From the NCBI RefSeq assembly GCF_048128805.1, contig NC_136016.1, positions 13,198,676-13,262,675 of the forward strand: a stretch of 64,000 bases of DNA. The letters are read 5' to 3'. Source of the DNA: Centroberyx gerrardi (taxonomy: Eukaryota; Chordata; Actinopteri; Beryciformes; Berycidae). Of this stretch, positions 11,401 through 24,975 are shown in pieces. A program made the position numbers and the translations under genes. Numbering within the stretch: the first letter of the stretch is position 1; every line of letters starts with the position of its first letter. The notes beneath the pieces are model-generated. The model saw only the letters and a list, made by a program, of their open reading frames with translations. It was not told the DNA's origin and searched no databases.

Positions 11401-14400
11401 CTCACAGCTCAAGTCAATCCACATTCAATTCAAGTCAATTCAGTCAATCCATATCATGTGGAGTGTTAATGTCATACATTTCCTAAAAGCACACAACCTC
11501 TAGTGTCTTTAACTACAAATGTAAACAGCAGTCCAATTTACAATCCTTAGACAGCACTCATCTGTTACTGTAAAATGGATTTATGGTACATTCTTTGAAG
11601 GATTCACATATTGTTAGGTATAGTTTTGCCTGAACTATAATTTCAATTCATAAATTGTAACCATAGGACATGAAAAGCTTATTAAAAATGCTCTCCAGGA
11701 TGTAAAGGAACAAATGATCAAAAGAGAGAGAACCAGATCAAACAGGGGAGAATCAGAAACACCTGATTCAACAAAGTTTTAAAAATATCTTTTGACTTGC
11801 ACCCTGCAGTGTGGCAACCAGCTTTATGGAAAAACATGTTGTGCAGTGCAATATCACCTTAATTCACCTTGTAAAGAGGACATTTACATGCACACAGTAC
11901 CCTGGATATTAGCTCGCATCCCAGTTAAGGTCTTATTCAGGATGAGCTGTTTTTAATGCATCTTAATATCCTGGTCATGATCTCCAGACATGAATAAACA
12001 GAATATTCTGAATGTCATCATGGAAACAGAGATTGTGTTGACTGTGAAAAAACAGCAGAAAGATAAGGTTTATATATGGCTCAGAATCCCAGCCAATAAT
12101 AATACTAATATTTATCGCGGCAACATTGTGCTCTATTGCAAAAACAATAGCTACAGTGTTTTTGTAGTCACAATTGTTAGTTGGGAATATTACAACATAA
12201 AGTGTAGACAATTACTGAGGACTAAATCATTACTACTGAAGACAGAATTTTATGTTATCACAGAAATCCTTCAAATTTTGTAACACTCATAGCTGCTATG
12301 TCAATTACCAAAGCCACCAGTCAGACAACTCTCATATTGAATATGAAAAAAGTTATTGAGAATAAAGGTAAATACAGATTTTATTTTGGTGTCAAGGCTG
12401 TTTCGAATCGCTCCCTGTGAAGCATAATTTAGAGCCAGCCAAGTGAGAGGAGGGAGAGATCAATGTGACTCCCATGGGAGACTGTAAACAGACAGAGCCT
12501 ACAGGTGGGTGCTGGGGTGGTGGAAGGCTTAGAGATTCATATGCGGCAGCAGGCTGAGCGGCAGCAGAGAATAAGCAAGTGAGTCTGACAGCCTAAATAG
12601 GCCGCTCTATTAGGTGATATCAATATGTGAGCTCAGCTGACGCATCCTGCTCACGTACCCAGAGCAGCCTTGTCCATGAAGTGCAGTTCTGTGTAGAAGG
12701 ACTGGAGCTCCGGGTATTTCTGCTGGATGATGTTGACAATGAAGTGCAGCAAGGTCTGTCTGCGGTCTGTAGATTTGGTGTCCAACAGCTTGGGATAGTG
12801 AGCAGAGAAGAACAATCATTAAAAACCCACAGGTCAAAAATGAGATTATTGATTATTGTAGGCTGTACAAAAATTGTGAATTCTAAGTGACATCTTGTGT
12901 GTTGTAGTCTAAAAGCCATCAGTGGTTGTAGTCTTATTAAACAGACACTGATGGAGGCTTTGATACCTTTCAGCGTTCAATACCTGTTTTACTCACCAAG
13001 TCTAAACTCTGCAGGCGGAAGCCATACGCTGCCCCTCGCTTGCTGCTGTTCATGTAGTTTCCAAATGCTAAGATGATCTACACAACATGAGAATCAGAGT
13101 CAGAAAATCTTCATTGTCAAGTGCGGAACTGTTCCAGCATTTTGTATCATGGTGCCATGAAATTACAACATATGGCAATAAGTAACAAGTCACTGACCCA
13201 CTATGGAAAGAGATTCATGTCAGCACAAAATGTATTTGAATTGCAATAAATGTTAAAATGTCATGCTCACCTTGAACTGTTGAGTTAAAAAAACATAATA
13301 CTGATATTTTTTTTGAATAAATAAATTCAAAATTTTAATTTATAAGGCACAATTAGAACTTGAATGCAATGGCTTGAAATTGAATGGAATTATTTAAAAA
13401 TCCATTTCATCAATCTCTTTCCATAACCCACACAGTACAAAGACATATTGTATGGTACAACACATCACATATAGTGCAAAGGAGACAGTGCAAGTCATAC
13501 CATGGCACTCATAACTGCACAACATTGCAATGCACAGTACAGTCATTATCCAATGTTATACCATCTAATGTATGAAAATGAATTTCACTTACCTCAAGGA
13601 TCTTCTTCAGCTTGCTGGAAGATTTGATTGACATTGAGGCAGCAATGATGGCATTGAGTTGCTGTCAGGAACATTGTTGAGATGACAATTGGTTTTTCAG
13701 ACAAATATACACTATCCAAATCGAATCTGTACAGTGTAGGCAGATTACAATAGCCTGATGCTTAATTTACATTTAGCCTTGCTTCTTTAATAATAACGAG
13801 TAGTTTCCATCAATGCCAAAATAGAGGCAGTTAAATTCTCTAAAATAGGGACTAGATGCTCCCTAACCTATCACAGAATCGTATCTGAAAAACTGTTTTA
13901 CTCACACAGAAACCAGAAAGCCAAAAAATGACCCAAGCACAATTTTATTTACATAATCCCACCATAACCCCCTGTGAACTCACAGGCTGTATTAGCTGGA
14001 TGCTCTCTGGGAAATTGCCCATGAAGGTGAGCGTGCTGATGCGCTGGGCCAGCCGCGGGATCTTGCCGAAGCGCACCATGAAGCGGTCCTCCTCGCTGAG
14101 CTCGTCCAGGGGCCTGCCCTCACACTCGTAGTTGTGGATGAGCTTCAGTTCATATTCTGTGGGGATGAAACGCTCCAGGAGCTCCAGGAAGTCCAGGCTC
14201 AGAGCTTTCTGGTTGTACCTGCGGTGAGGGCGAGGATATAAAATCAAGGTCTTTTTCCCGTGTAATATAATCAGAATAATATACAGAGGAGAATAGTTGA
14301 GTGAGCTCTCTTAAACACTCATTTGAACTACAAATATCATCCATTACAGTAGATTATGCTTACAGCCAGGGGTGCTGCTAGGAATCTTGGGCCCCCTGAC

Positions 14401-17400
14401 AAAAGCCATACAAAAACAAACATACAACAGGTACATACGTCTCTATGGTGGAGCAAATATTAGATGCGGCCATCCCTCCCTTGCGTAGGGTGATGGCCAG
14501 GTTTTTGGCCCTATTTGGCTCCATCAGGGACACTCTACTGGGGATCTTGTGGGCCACTTTCATCTTGAGGGTACCCAGGTCTACAGGAGCCGTCTGGGCC
14601 TTGGTCTTGAACTGCTCCTCGAAGGCATCCATGTTTAGCTCCTGGTAAGAGAGGAACAATGAAGATACACAAAGATATACTATGTAGTAATGACATTGAA
14701 ATGACATTGTTTTGGTGTTACCGACTGCAGTGACAAATTCCCAAAATAATTCTATGAATAGCAACAAGAGAAATTAAAATATATGGAATCCCATTTAATA
14801 GAAGGTGTAAAAAATTCTTTACTCTGAACTTTATTCAGGAAAAAAGGAAAAAAGGAAACATAAAAAGGTCAAGAAGAAGAGAGACATGTACAGCAGATAC
14901 CTTGATGAGCAGGGTTTACATAGTGGAGAGAGAGACATCTAGAGGCAGCGACAAAAAAGAGAGGGTTCACAAAGAGAAACAACTAGAGAAGGATTATGTG
15001 GTCTAACCCCTAACACGTGGTCATCGTCCAGCTCGTGGAAGATCGTCCCGGACACCTGGTTGGATTTGAGGGCCTGCCAGTTGAACAGAGGCATGCGATA
15101 CTTGGTCTGAATAGGCTTCTTTATTGTGCAGCCTAGAAGAAAGGAGAAGAGACAGTTCACTGTAAGAATACACTGAAGCATTTTGGGTACTTGCTGATGA
15201 AACCAGAGAACCAAAGCTTTGCTCTTCAGTGTTTATATTACTCTTTACTATTGTGTCAAGACATAGACATTTTAGGACCACTGCCTCAGAGGACACACTG
15301 TTATATATCAACTACTGTATATGTATGTGATGCTTAATCCATTCCAGGAGTTATTTTGTAATAAAGTGTTCTAATTTACTTTTTGTTGTGCCCACTTTCC
15401 CTCAACATGGCACATCTACTTCTACTTCAGTTAGTGATTTTCAACTTTCTCCTGAATGACATTCAATAACCCCCAGAGAATGGGCATGAACTTGATGCAT
15501 TCAGCTGTTATATGTTATATGTGTAGGTGGAGAGAGCAACAGGGTTGGTAATATCAACAGCGATGGTAAGAGCAAGAGAGTGAGAGTTTTTCCAGTCAAG
15601 GGAAAGTGAGAGTCGTGGCTTGTGGCTGCATTGCATTATGGTCTATTGAAGCTACTGTCGTTGGAGAAATTGGTCTCTCTGCCTCTTCTATAGTGAATTT
15701 CTCTCTGTATGATTGTTGGATGTTGGTGCAAAATGACAGCTATAGAAAGTCTTTGCTTTTAGATTCTGAGGGACTGACACCACAACCTGATGTTTGCTGT
15801 TTGTATAGATGAAAATATTTCTGCTATCGAATTCCATTGCAACTGCACTGGAAATGTCTCAACGTGACGTCACATCATCTCTATTTGGCCAGTTTTCCGC
15901 ACGAATAAGAAAAATACACCACCAAACAGCAAAATGAGTGCTAAAGTGTTTTAGGGTGGATTTTTTCTTTAAGTTGATACCAAGAATAATGTGACAGTTT
16001 CAGAGTTTAGGTCAAATAAGAGCAACCAAAGTGCTTCAAAAATTTAACCACTTGAGTATTCCTGCTCCACCTTCTTTGCAAGCTCACCTGAGCGTCCCTC
16101 ATTCACACCCCCAATCAACAGGGGCGCACCACCTCCCAGTGGCGGTGGGGGTGGTGGAGGGGCTCCCCCAGGTGCCAAGGGTGGTGCAGGAGGAGGAGGA
16201 GGAGGTCCAGTTGAGCCTGGGGGAGGTGGAGGTGGAGGAGGAGGAGGCGGGGGAGGAGGAGGAGCTTGTCCAGCCGCCGACTGTAAGGGAGCTGCTGGAA
16301 GGGAAGGCAGTGAGTCTGTGGAGGTGGGAGGGGCATCAGGTCCATCCACTTCAGCTGTGTCCAGACAAGGGAGAAACAATATAGTTGTTTCTAGCTGTTA
16401 GATAGACAATTGGTGAAAGTGTAACACATGCAGAACTTGATATTAGCACTAAACACTAGTCAAACGCTGGTAAATCTTCTCTGTGGGTCATAGGTCAACA
16501 AGCCACAGGTCAGGCCAACAAGCCACAAAGGCATGAAATAAAGCTGTGCTCAATGTACGTTAGGTGCAAATAAATTGGCTAATGGCATTCTGAATCCACT
16601 AGCCACTGTGGCCAGTTAATGAAAGTTAGATTCATACCTTGAACACGACTTACCTTATTCCTCTTATTATGAATTGACTAATTCTAGACTCTGGATTCTA
16701 GATACAATACTTCTGTAATGGCTATTATTTCAGAAGACGTTCACATAGCTAGTAGGACTGACCTGTCTGTGGCACGTGCTGGATGACAGGGACCACCTGA
16801 ACGTCCAGGTGTCCAGAGGAGGAGCGCTCCATCCGGACGAGCCCCTGGTCCACCAGAGCCTGGACCTTGACCTCCAGCTCCCTCAGGGCCTGGGCCGATC
16901 GATCCCGGTCTCTCTCTCTCTCTCTCTCCCTCTCTCGTTCTATCTCTCTCTCTCGTTCCCGCTGCTGTAGCATGGTCACTTGGGCACAAGATTCACGCAG
17001 ACTCTCCTATGATAAAGACACATTTAGGAAGCATTATAATGTAAGACAATTTTGTGTGTATGAGCAAAATGTGAGCATATCATAATTTTATGTTTAATTA
17101 TATTATATTATAGAACCAGTATGTAAATTTAAGAAGTACACAGGAAGACTGGTGTGGCATACATTTTATGATGCTTAAGAACATAAAATGGAGGAAGGAA
17201 AACGGTGTACTCTACCTTTAGGAGCTCCACCTCTTTGGTGGTCTGAATGAGCTTCTTCTCCAAATCTGAGACTTTCTCCATGGCCTCCCTCTCACTCTCC
17301 TGAAGCCTGGTGTTTAGCTGTGACACACACACACACAAAATTCATGTGTATGTTGTGATTGTCTTCATTGTCGTCCTGTGTGAGTGAGTGCTTACAAGCT

Positions 17401-19104
17401 ACATATGTATTGTGTGTGTATATGTGTGTGAATTTACCTGTGTATTGTGTTCCTGCAGTTCCTCCATGTGTTCCAGTAGAGCGTTCTTGGTCTCTGCATC
17501 CTCCAGCAGCGCCCCGACATCAAACACATTGTCCAGATAGGCCTGGATCTGCACCAGCAGTCGGTCGCTCTCTGTGAACTTTAACCTCTGCACAGGGACA
17601 GAGGAGATCACAGAATAATCCTCCTCTTCATTCAAATGACAACACAGTCGCGGATGCAACCTTCTAATGCTACGTAGCATTTTAATATAACCAGAAATGA
17701 AGGAAGACACCGTTTTAGTAGTTTGTGGTCATCTTGGAAAGGTGAATTTTTTTGTGTTTTAATTTTGAGTGATGATAAGATGCAGAGCGCTTTTGAGATG
17801 AGATACCATCATATACCATTTGTTATTTTTCAACTTAACCTTGAACTTTTTCTCCCAATAAAAAAGATGGGAATGGTGTTCTGTAACATTCAAAGTCAAC
17901 TATAGTATCCTGCTTGCTCTTCATGTCTCAAGGTCAGGCTATAGGGTCAAAGGTCATAATTTCAGAGTATCTGAGAACTTGCCTCAAGGTAGTCATCCAG
18001 GCCGTGGCGAGTGAATTCGTACTGGAGGTGGACTCTGAAGTTCATGTTTTCCACTGAGTGAACCACAATGTTGATGAACTGCATACAGGCCACCTGGTGG
18101 GTAGAGAATGTACTGTAACTATTTCACTCCATTTTACATGCAATAGTACAATAGCTACCATTAATGCTATATTCATATTACTAATTGCCCCTATCCTTTG
18201 TTTTTCCATTTGTTGAAATATAGGAAACACTGAAAAAGTCTTTTATGTTGTCAAGTTCCAGAGAAATTTCAAACAAAGGTACACTGTGTCACAGTAAAAT
18301 GTGAAACTGATCAGAAATTTCAGTTGTCTTGCTTATATATAATGCAAATGCATTTGTCATGCTAACATTTGCATGGATAATGTTGATTAACATAGGATTT
18401 GTTTTGTTGATTACTAGTATCAGTATTACCAGTGTCAGATTACCGGGATCGGTATCAAGTTGGTTATCTGGTATCCCAACCTGATTCACAATTATTATAA
18501 GTAAACTCCTATCTTCATGGCACAGAATCGTATAGTATTGCATCATATCAGATCAAATTAAAAATGAATGGAGTCGTACCGAATCGCTGATACAGATGTC
18601 TTTCCTGGAATTGCTAATTATGTATCAGTATTCTTATCAAATTGTCTAAGGAGAGTTTCACATCCCTAATAGCTATCATGCAGAGAAATTTTAAGGAACA
18701 AGGGCTCAAGCAAAAACAAGGGAAGTGTTTGTGTCCCCTTATTCATTCATGGTCCCCTTATTCATTCATGATCATTAATTTAGGTGAATAAGGTGGCTCA
18801 AGCCTCCTATCTGTGCATGTGCCTAGACAGTAATTTGTATATCTAAAGCACTTGCAGAGTTCTGATACTAAGCGCAGGTTTACCATGAAGTCGATGTTGC
18901 TATCTTCATTGCTGAAATACTCCATGAGCTTCTCAAATCGACTTTTCTCTCCACACACCTGAAAAAATAAATAAAAGGGGGGTAGAATCAGTGGCAGATC
19001 AGAGGCTCCTGTTTCATGTGAACAAGAACTGCATTATGCCTGCACCATATATACACACATGGGGGCAGTGTGCACACACTAAACCTGAGACATATACAGA
19101 AATG

Positions 19105-19173
<69 letters not shown>

Positions 19174-19603
19174 TAAGGAGAGATTTCAGTAAAGTATGTG
19201 CACTACTTTTGGAGTACTGCCATCACTTTTTCAGCTTACAATGTCAATTTGGCTAAGTAGAGCAAAATAATTGGTAAAAATGATTAGGGTTGTGTTTGTA
19301 TGCTTGTGGATACAAGACATGCAGCATGTCAATTATCTGCATCTCAGCATGCACACAATCCAATTAAAGAAGGGGTTTGTATTGACAGAGATTAGGATGA
19401 ATTGGCCTTTATGTAACTGGGGAAGCTGTAGCTGTGAATTTGGCTTCAAGTTCAACACAGTTCAGGGACAAACTGTTGCAATAATGCCACTGTAAGCTAG
19501 TGCTAGGTTGTGGATTGTGTAGGATAATTGCTGTGTTGCACATTGCCCAGTGTACTCTTCATTCCACAGGCAAACCATTACATAAATAGGGCTTCAGTGT
19601 TAT

Positions 19604-19686
<83 letters not shown>

Positions 19687-22345
19687 CTGGGTGCCTGCAA
19701 GTGTGTTTGAGAAAGAAAGAGAAAAATGTGATTAAACTCTTAATTTTAATTCCTTCACTAACAACACAACACAACACAACACATTCCCTGCCTCATCCAT
19801 TAGCAGCAGTGCGTCCGTGTTTGCCGGTGTCTTATACTCTGCCTCCCCCCTTTGCCCACTCATGTCCACTAAATAATGCAGCCTGCCAACCTGACAGCCT
19901 GCACCACCCAAAACAATGCCCACGTTCTGCTACCGAGGGACACATGAGCAGCCGCTGGCACTGCGCCCGTCTGCCTCTACTTTACTCCTCTAGCATGTGC
20001 GCTCCATCGCTTTCTATCTCTCTCCATCTCTCCCTCTGTCTCTCACCCACACACATTGGCGCTGCCGCTATACCACAACAAGTGCCACTCGGTGTGCTAC
20101 TCGAGTTGCCAGTGTGGTAACTGATGCCGTGCTAGTTGGCCAGGCGAGGGCTGATGTTGCCAGATACAAATTGACAGGTTCTGTCAATCTGTTAATTCAT
20201 TCAGTAAACATATACAGTAATCTATAATGTGTTTTAATGATTAGCTAAATAATTATATTTTGTTTGTAGTGAATGGGATTTAAGGGGTGGAAGCTAGTCT
20301 GACAAATAAACAGAATCTAACTGGCAGTGAAACACATTTTTTAAATAGAGGGAGTAAAAGATTTAGATGATTTTATTCATGCATTGATCTATAATAATTA
20401 CTTGTCACGTCTCAATTGCGTGTCAAAATGTGTACTCCCTCATAAATGTAAATCTTTCAAAATGTGTACATTATTACTGATGATACCTATCTGTAAGAGC
20501 GTCATGTTACAGGCCCTTTAAAGAAGATGAAGAAGTAAATGTACTCAGTTGCCAGTTTTCCACAGTAGAGCTAAGTAAGGTTTAACAAGTTTATCACACA
20601 CAATATTTATATTTAGTTGTGTTTATGCTTTTAGAGAGAGAGAGAGAGAGAGCATGAATGTATATTCTCCTCCCACCATCTCCCTTGTCTCCTTTCGCCC
20701 AACCCCTGCTCACACACACAGTGAATGTCCGAAGTCCTCAAGCACATATTATAAAAACTATTTGTAAACTTTAAGTGGGCCTGTTTCAGCCAATGTAACT
20801 GTTACAAGAGAGAAAGACAAAAACCAAAAAATAGATAATATAGATGTAACAAATAGACTGCAATCACCAGAGATTTTGCTGACTAAAACTAAACTACTGT
20901 AACCCTAAGGATAACAGTGACTAAAATGTGACAAAATCTGATAAACATAGTCTAAAGATCTCAAATAGATCTAAAATGGTGCCAAAATTGAAATGATTTT
21001 GAACATGTAAAACTGACCACAGATCAGGGCTCACAGTTTAGGGTTTTGGCTATGGCTAGTTTGTTAGTTAGTCGATTCTACCAGCCACTTTGGCAGATAG
21101 CCACCTGGCCTTCAATCAGTCTTTTCCATTCAAAGTACTACTTTGGCACAACAAACTACTGAGGCCGATTGACCAAAAAAGTTAGTGTAATGCCCTGCTC
21201 ACAGCCAGCTAACATTACCAAATCCTGCTGTACGGCCTGTTGCAGGGTAGGACACTAATATCCTTGACTGTTACCAATAATAGGCTATCCTAGCTCAGTA
21301 CTACGCTCCATTCTGTCAGCCTGTGTTGTTCTAGCCACAGGAGGCTATCTGTTGGCAACAGTTGCTGCTTTCTCAGGCAAAGATGAGAGAAGGCCAAGGA
21401 GAGGTCAGAGGCAACTCAACAAGTGTTGCACATATTTATGCCTCCTCACTCTATTTAGTCTGCCTGTGGAACAACTGGGCGGGACAGCTGGCGAGGGGCG
21501 AGTGGGTATGGGGGTCCCCCTAACCTGCTTTTCAGTATGTTAAAGGACTGACTGGTATGCTGGTGTTATAACTATCCTATATTAAGCATAAGATCACTTT
21601 GAAATAGCATCTTGAATGTGGGTTTGGTTGTCCCTGCTAATACTTAAAATGTAGGTCATCCAGGAAATCAAGAGAAGCATAAAGTGGAAACAATGAATTT
21701 TGAGGATGATGGGACATGTGTGTGAATTCTTAAAGCACAAAAGGCTCTCATACACTGCAGGATAAAGTAGGATCAAATTATTTAAAAAACTGTGTATTTT
21801 TACATTTACACAAAATGGTTTCAGATTCAGATGACTGAACATAGTTTAAAAGGCTGTCTGTGGTCTTGGAGACCCATCTGACCTCTTTGAAGTTGTCAAA
21901 GGCGGACAGGATGATGTCATGGCCTCCTCTCACCAGACACACGGCGGCCAGCAGCTCCAGCACCAGGGCCTTAGTCCTGAGGGGCGAGAAGTAGGTTTTA
22001 TACATGATGATAAGGGACACCCAGTGTGCTGAGGGCCCTCACATACATTAAGGTTAAACCAATACACTCTCAAACACACACATTCACACTAGAAAATGCA
22101 AATCAGTTATTGATGAATGTAAAGGCGATAATTGTGGTGGTCTTGCAGCTGTCCTACGCCCCCACCCCACCACCCAAACCCAGACCCAAACACACACCAA
22201 CACACACACACACACACACATCGTACCATAATCCCTACAACACACACCTTACCTAGGATTTCTGTCGTTGAGGCTGAGTGTGATCTCGTTGACACAGCAA
22301 GGGTGGTTCATCACCAGGTTGAAGCCAGACTGACAACACACAGTT

Positions 22346-22383
<38 letters not shown>

Positions 22384-24117
22384 GCTGTCAATCACTTGTC
22401 ATGCTGGTTCACTCTTTGCCTATTGACAGTGATCCATCCTGCTGCCTCTGGAAAGACCGTGCTCTTTAAGCTTAAAGTGAGGCACAAGACAGGATGACAG
22501 CTAAGCATCCAGCTAAGCTACCAGCTCAGCCGCCCTTTCTCCTCACAGAGAGCTAAGTGTATAAGGGACATTATTTTCATTATAATGTGCAGTACTAAAG
22601 CACAAGCTTTGAAGGGACTACCCCATCTTTTTTGGAGTTTGTCCCATTGGTCACTTACTGAATATGTGACGAGAGGATTGGAACTAAAATCATCTCTGTG
22701 AGTCCGGTAGATAACTCTGTCTGTTGTGTATGATGACACTTTAGCTTACAGCATGTTAAGTAATCATCTGTGATTAGGATTATCTTAAAAGTGAGAAGAA
22801 TGAGAAGTTATAGCATAACTCAAAATGGACTTCACTAATGATGAAGATTGATATTTTGTTTTCAGAAATTATGAATCTACAGGCCATAGAATAAAAACCA
22901 GTACCAACTTTGGATTACTAAAAGGTCTACCTTCACACTTTGTATAATTCACCTACGGTTACTTAACATGCTGTATGCTAAAGTCTTAGCATGCGCATCA
23001 TCAGACAGAACTATCTACTGGAGACACAGAGATGATTTTGGTGCCAATCCTCTCATCTGATTGGACAAGGTGATCAATGAGCCAAACTCCCAAAGAAGTT
23101 GGTGTAGTCCTTTAATTAAAGGACTTATGTTGACTAGTAATATCAAAATTGATGTAAAGGTAATAATAAATGATGTAATTAAAAACACTTTAAAAACACC
23201 TTGTCAGGTGTTTGATACCTGTAAAATGTGACAAATAACTTAGTAGTAGGTAATGTACAAGAGACAAAAAGAAAATTAAAAAAAGATGATGGACTGTGCT
23301 CTGCGTAGGCAGATGAGCAAAAAAACTTGACCCGATACCTGATAGTTCATGATGGCACGTAAACACATGATGCAGAGGTGAACGTCGTCTTTCTGGCTCA
23401 CGACGCGCGAGTTCCTCAGGGCTTTCCTGTTGTGGAGAGAGTTGAATCTGCCAGGTGAGAGATGCTGCTGTTACTGCCATGTCCTCACTACACCACCTTA
23501 GCTCTGCGATGTGTAATAACCGCTTATTACACATTACACATCATAGCGTTTTTTTCAATTAGCCCCTCTGCAGCACAGTGGTGGTTGAGATGATTGTACG
23601 TGTTTGGATAGTATGGTACTGTATATAATCAATATATCAGTTGCCAAGTCCCAGCCCACAATATGAGAAAAAAATTATACTGCTTATGAAATGGCTTAAT
23701 TGAAATGACAGGAAATTATAATGAGAGAGTAAGAGAAAAGAGGGAGATGACTGAGGAACAAAGCAAGAAAATGAAAGAAAGACAGTTGACCAATGCAGAT
23801 CAGATCAGTGTAAATCAGTGGAGGCCGTAGGTGGCGAGGAGGACAATGAATGAGAAATTATTACACACCATCAGTGACAGCGTCAGCAACTGGACTCCCC
23901 CAGTTGTCGCCTGACAGGTTGGAATGTCTGTCGATTCGGTCCGCTCAGACATTTCTCACATTCACACTTGCAAACTCACGCTTAAACACACATTTGAGAT
24001 CACATTACTGAACAAGAGCTTGGCCCCCACACACATACGCACATAGACGTATTTGGCATGACAAGAATGCAGTGGCTTCAGATGAGAAACACTAGATGTC
24101 TAGGACGATGTGTGTGC

Positions 24118-24165
<48 letters not shown>

Positions 24166-24919
24166 ACGCGCAGGTGCGTGTTACATGTTCATTATCAGTA
24201 TGACAACTACACAGAAAATAAACCTCCCATACATTGTAGTGTCGGTCTTCATTTCATGGTATGTGCTCAATGTGGCTTGACAACTGTAATAGTCCTGTCA
24301 CACCTTATAACATTGACTGACTGCTGTCAGGTGACAAACTTGTTTTTCTATTAAGTCAACTTGAAAGAAATGAGAAAAAAAAAACAAATCATTTTGCCCA
24401 GCACCAATCTGTTTTTATGGCCATACATTGGGTTTTGAATGAGGTTTGACCCTAAATATTCAAATAACCTGCTTATTTATTAGGTCCAACTGTCATCAGC
24501 ACAAATGCACCATGGGACTGTACAGAAACTGTACTTGTTGAATGTCTTGCTATTTTAGTGTTATCTTCCAATGTCATGGAATATCACTTCATGTCATACA
24601 CTGGAGCTACTGCATTGTTTATGATTGACACTATTGCTATAAATTACACAGTTCTGTACATGACAAACAAAACTTCCTACTTTGACAGTTCAGTCATCAA
24701 AATTTAAAGGACAAGATGACAGTGACTTGATACAATAACAATAAATCAACAATGAGGATTGATAAGATATAAAAATGGAGAAATATATCTACATGACACC
24801 CTGCCAGAAAGAACCTAATCACAATACTGGCGTATGACAATATGTCTGTCTTGGAGGCAAACTCCTCTAATCTGTGTCAAAGTGTCTGTATTTATGTGTA
24901 TGTGTGTAATATGAGCTTC

Positions 24920-24975
<56 letters not shown>

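Larger units (their letters stand above)
18959..21882. other. fmnl1 intron 9, microsatellite-rich
   Basis: A 2.9-kb intron holding a (CT)n tract, a (GT)n tract and a short (GA)n run near 20634-20653. No coding exon was recognised; open stretches here come from the simple repeats. Confidence 0.6.

Noticed and set aside
16031..16384. Plus-strand frame rich in Glu and Val
   Set aside because: Antisense of the proline-rich FH1 exon; produced by the repeat composition.
19609..20120. Open frames of repeated Cys-Val or His-Thr at microsatellites (also at 24.1, 24.9, 30.6, 38.3, 40.9, 61.7 and 62.5 kb)
   Set aside because: Translations of (GT)n/(CA)n tracts, with no splice-bounded or conserved content.
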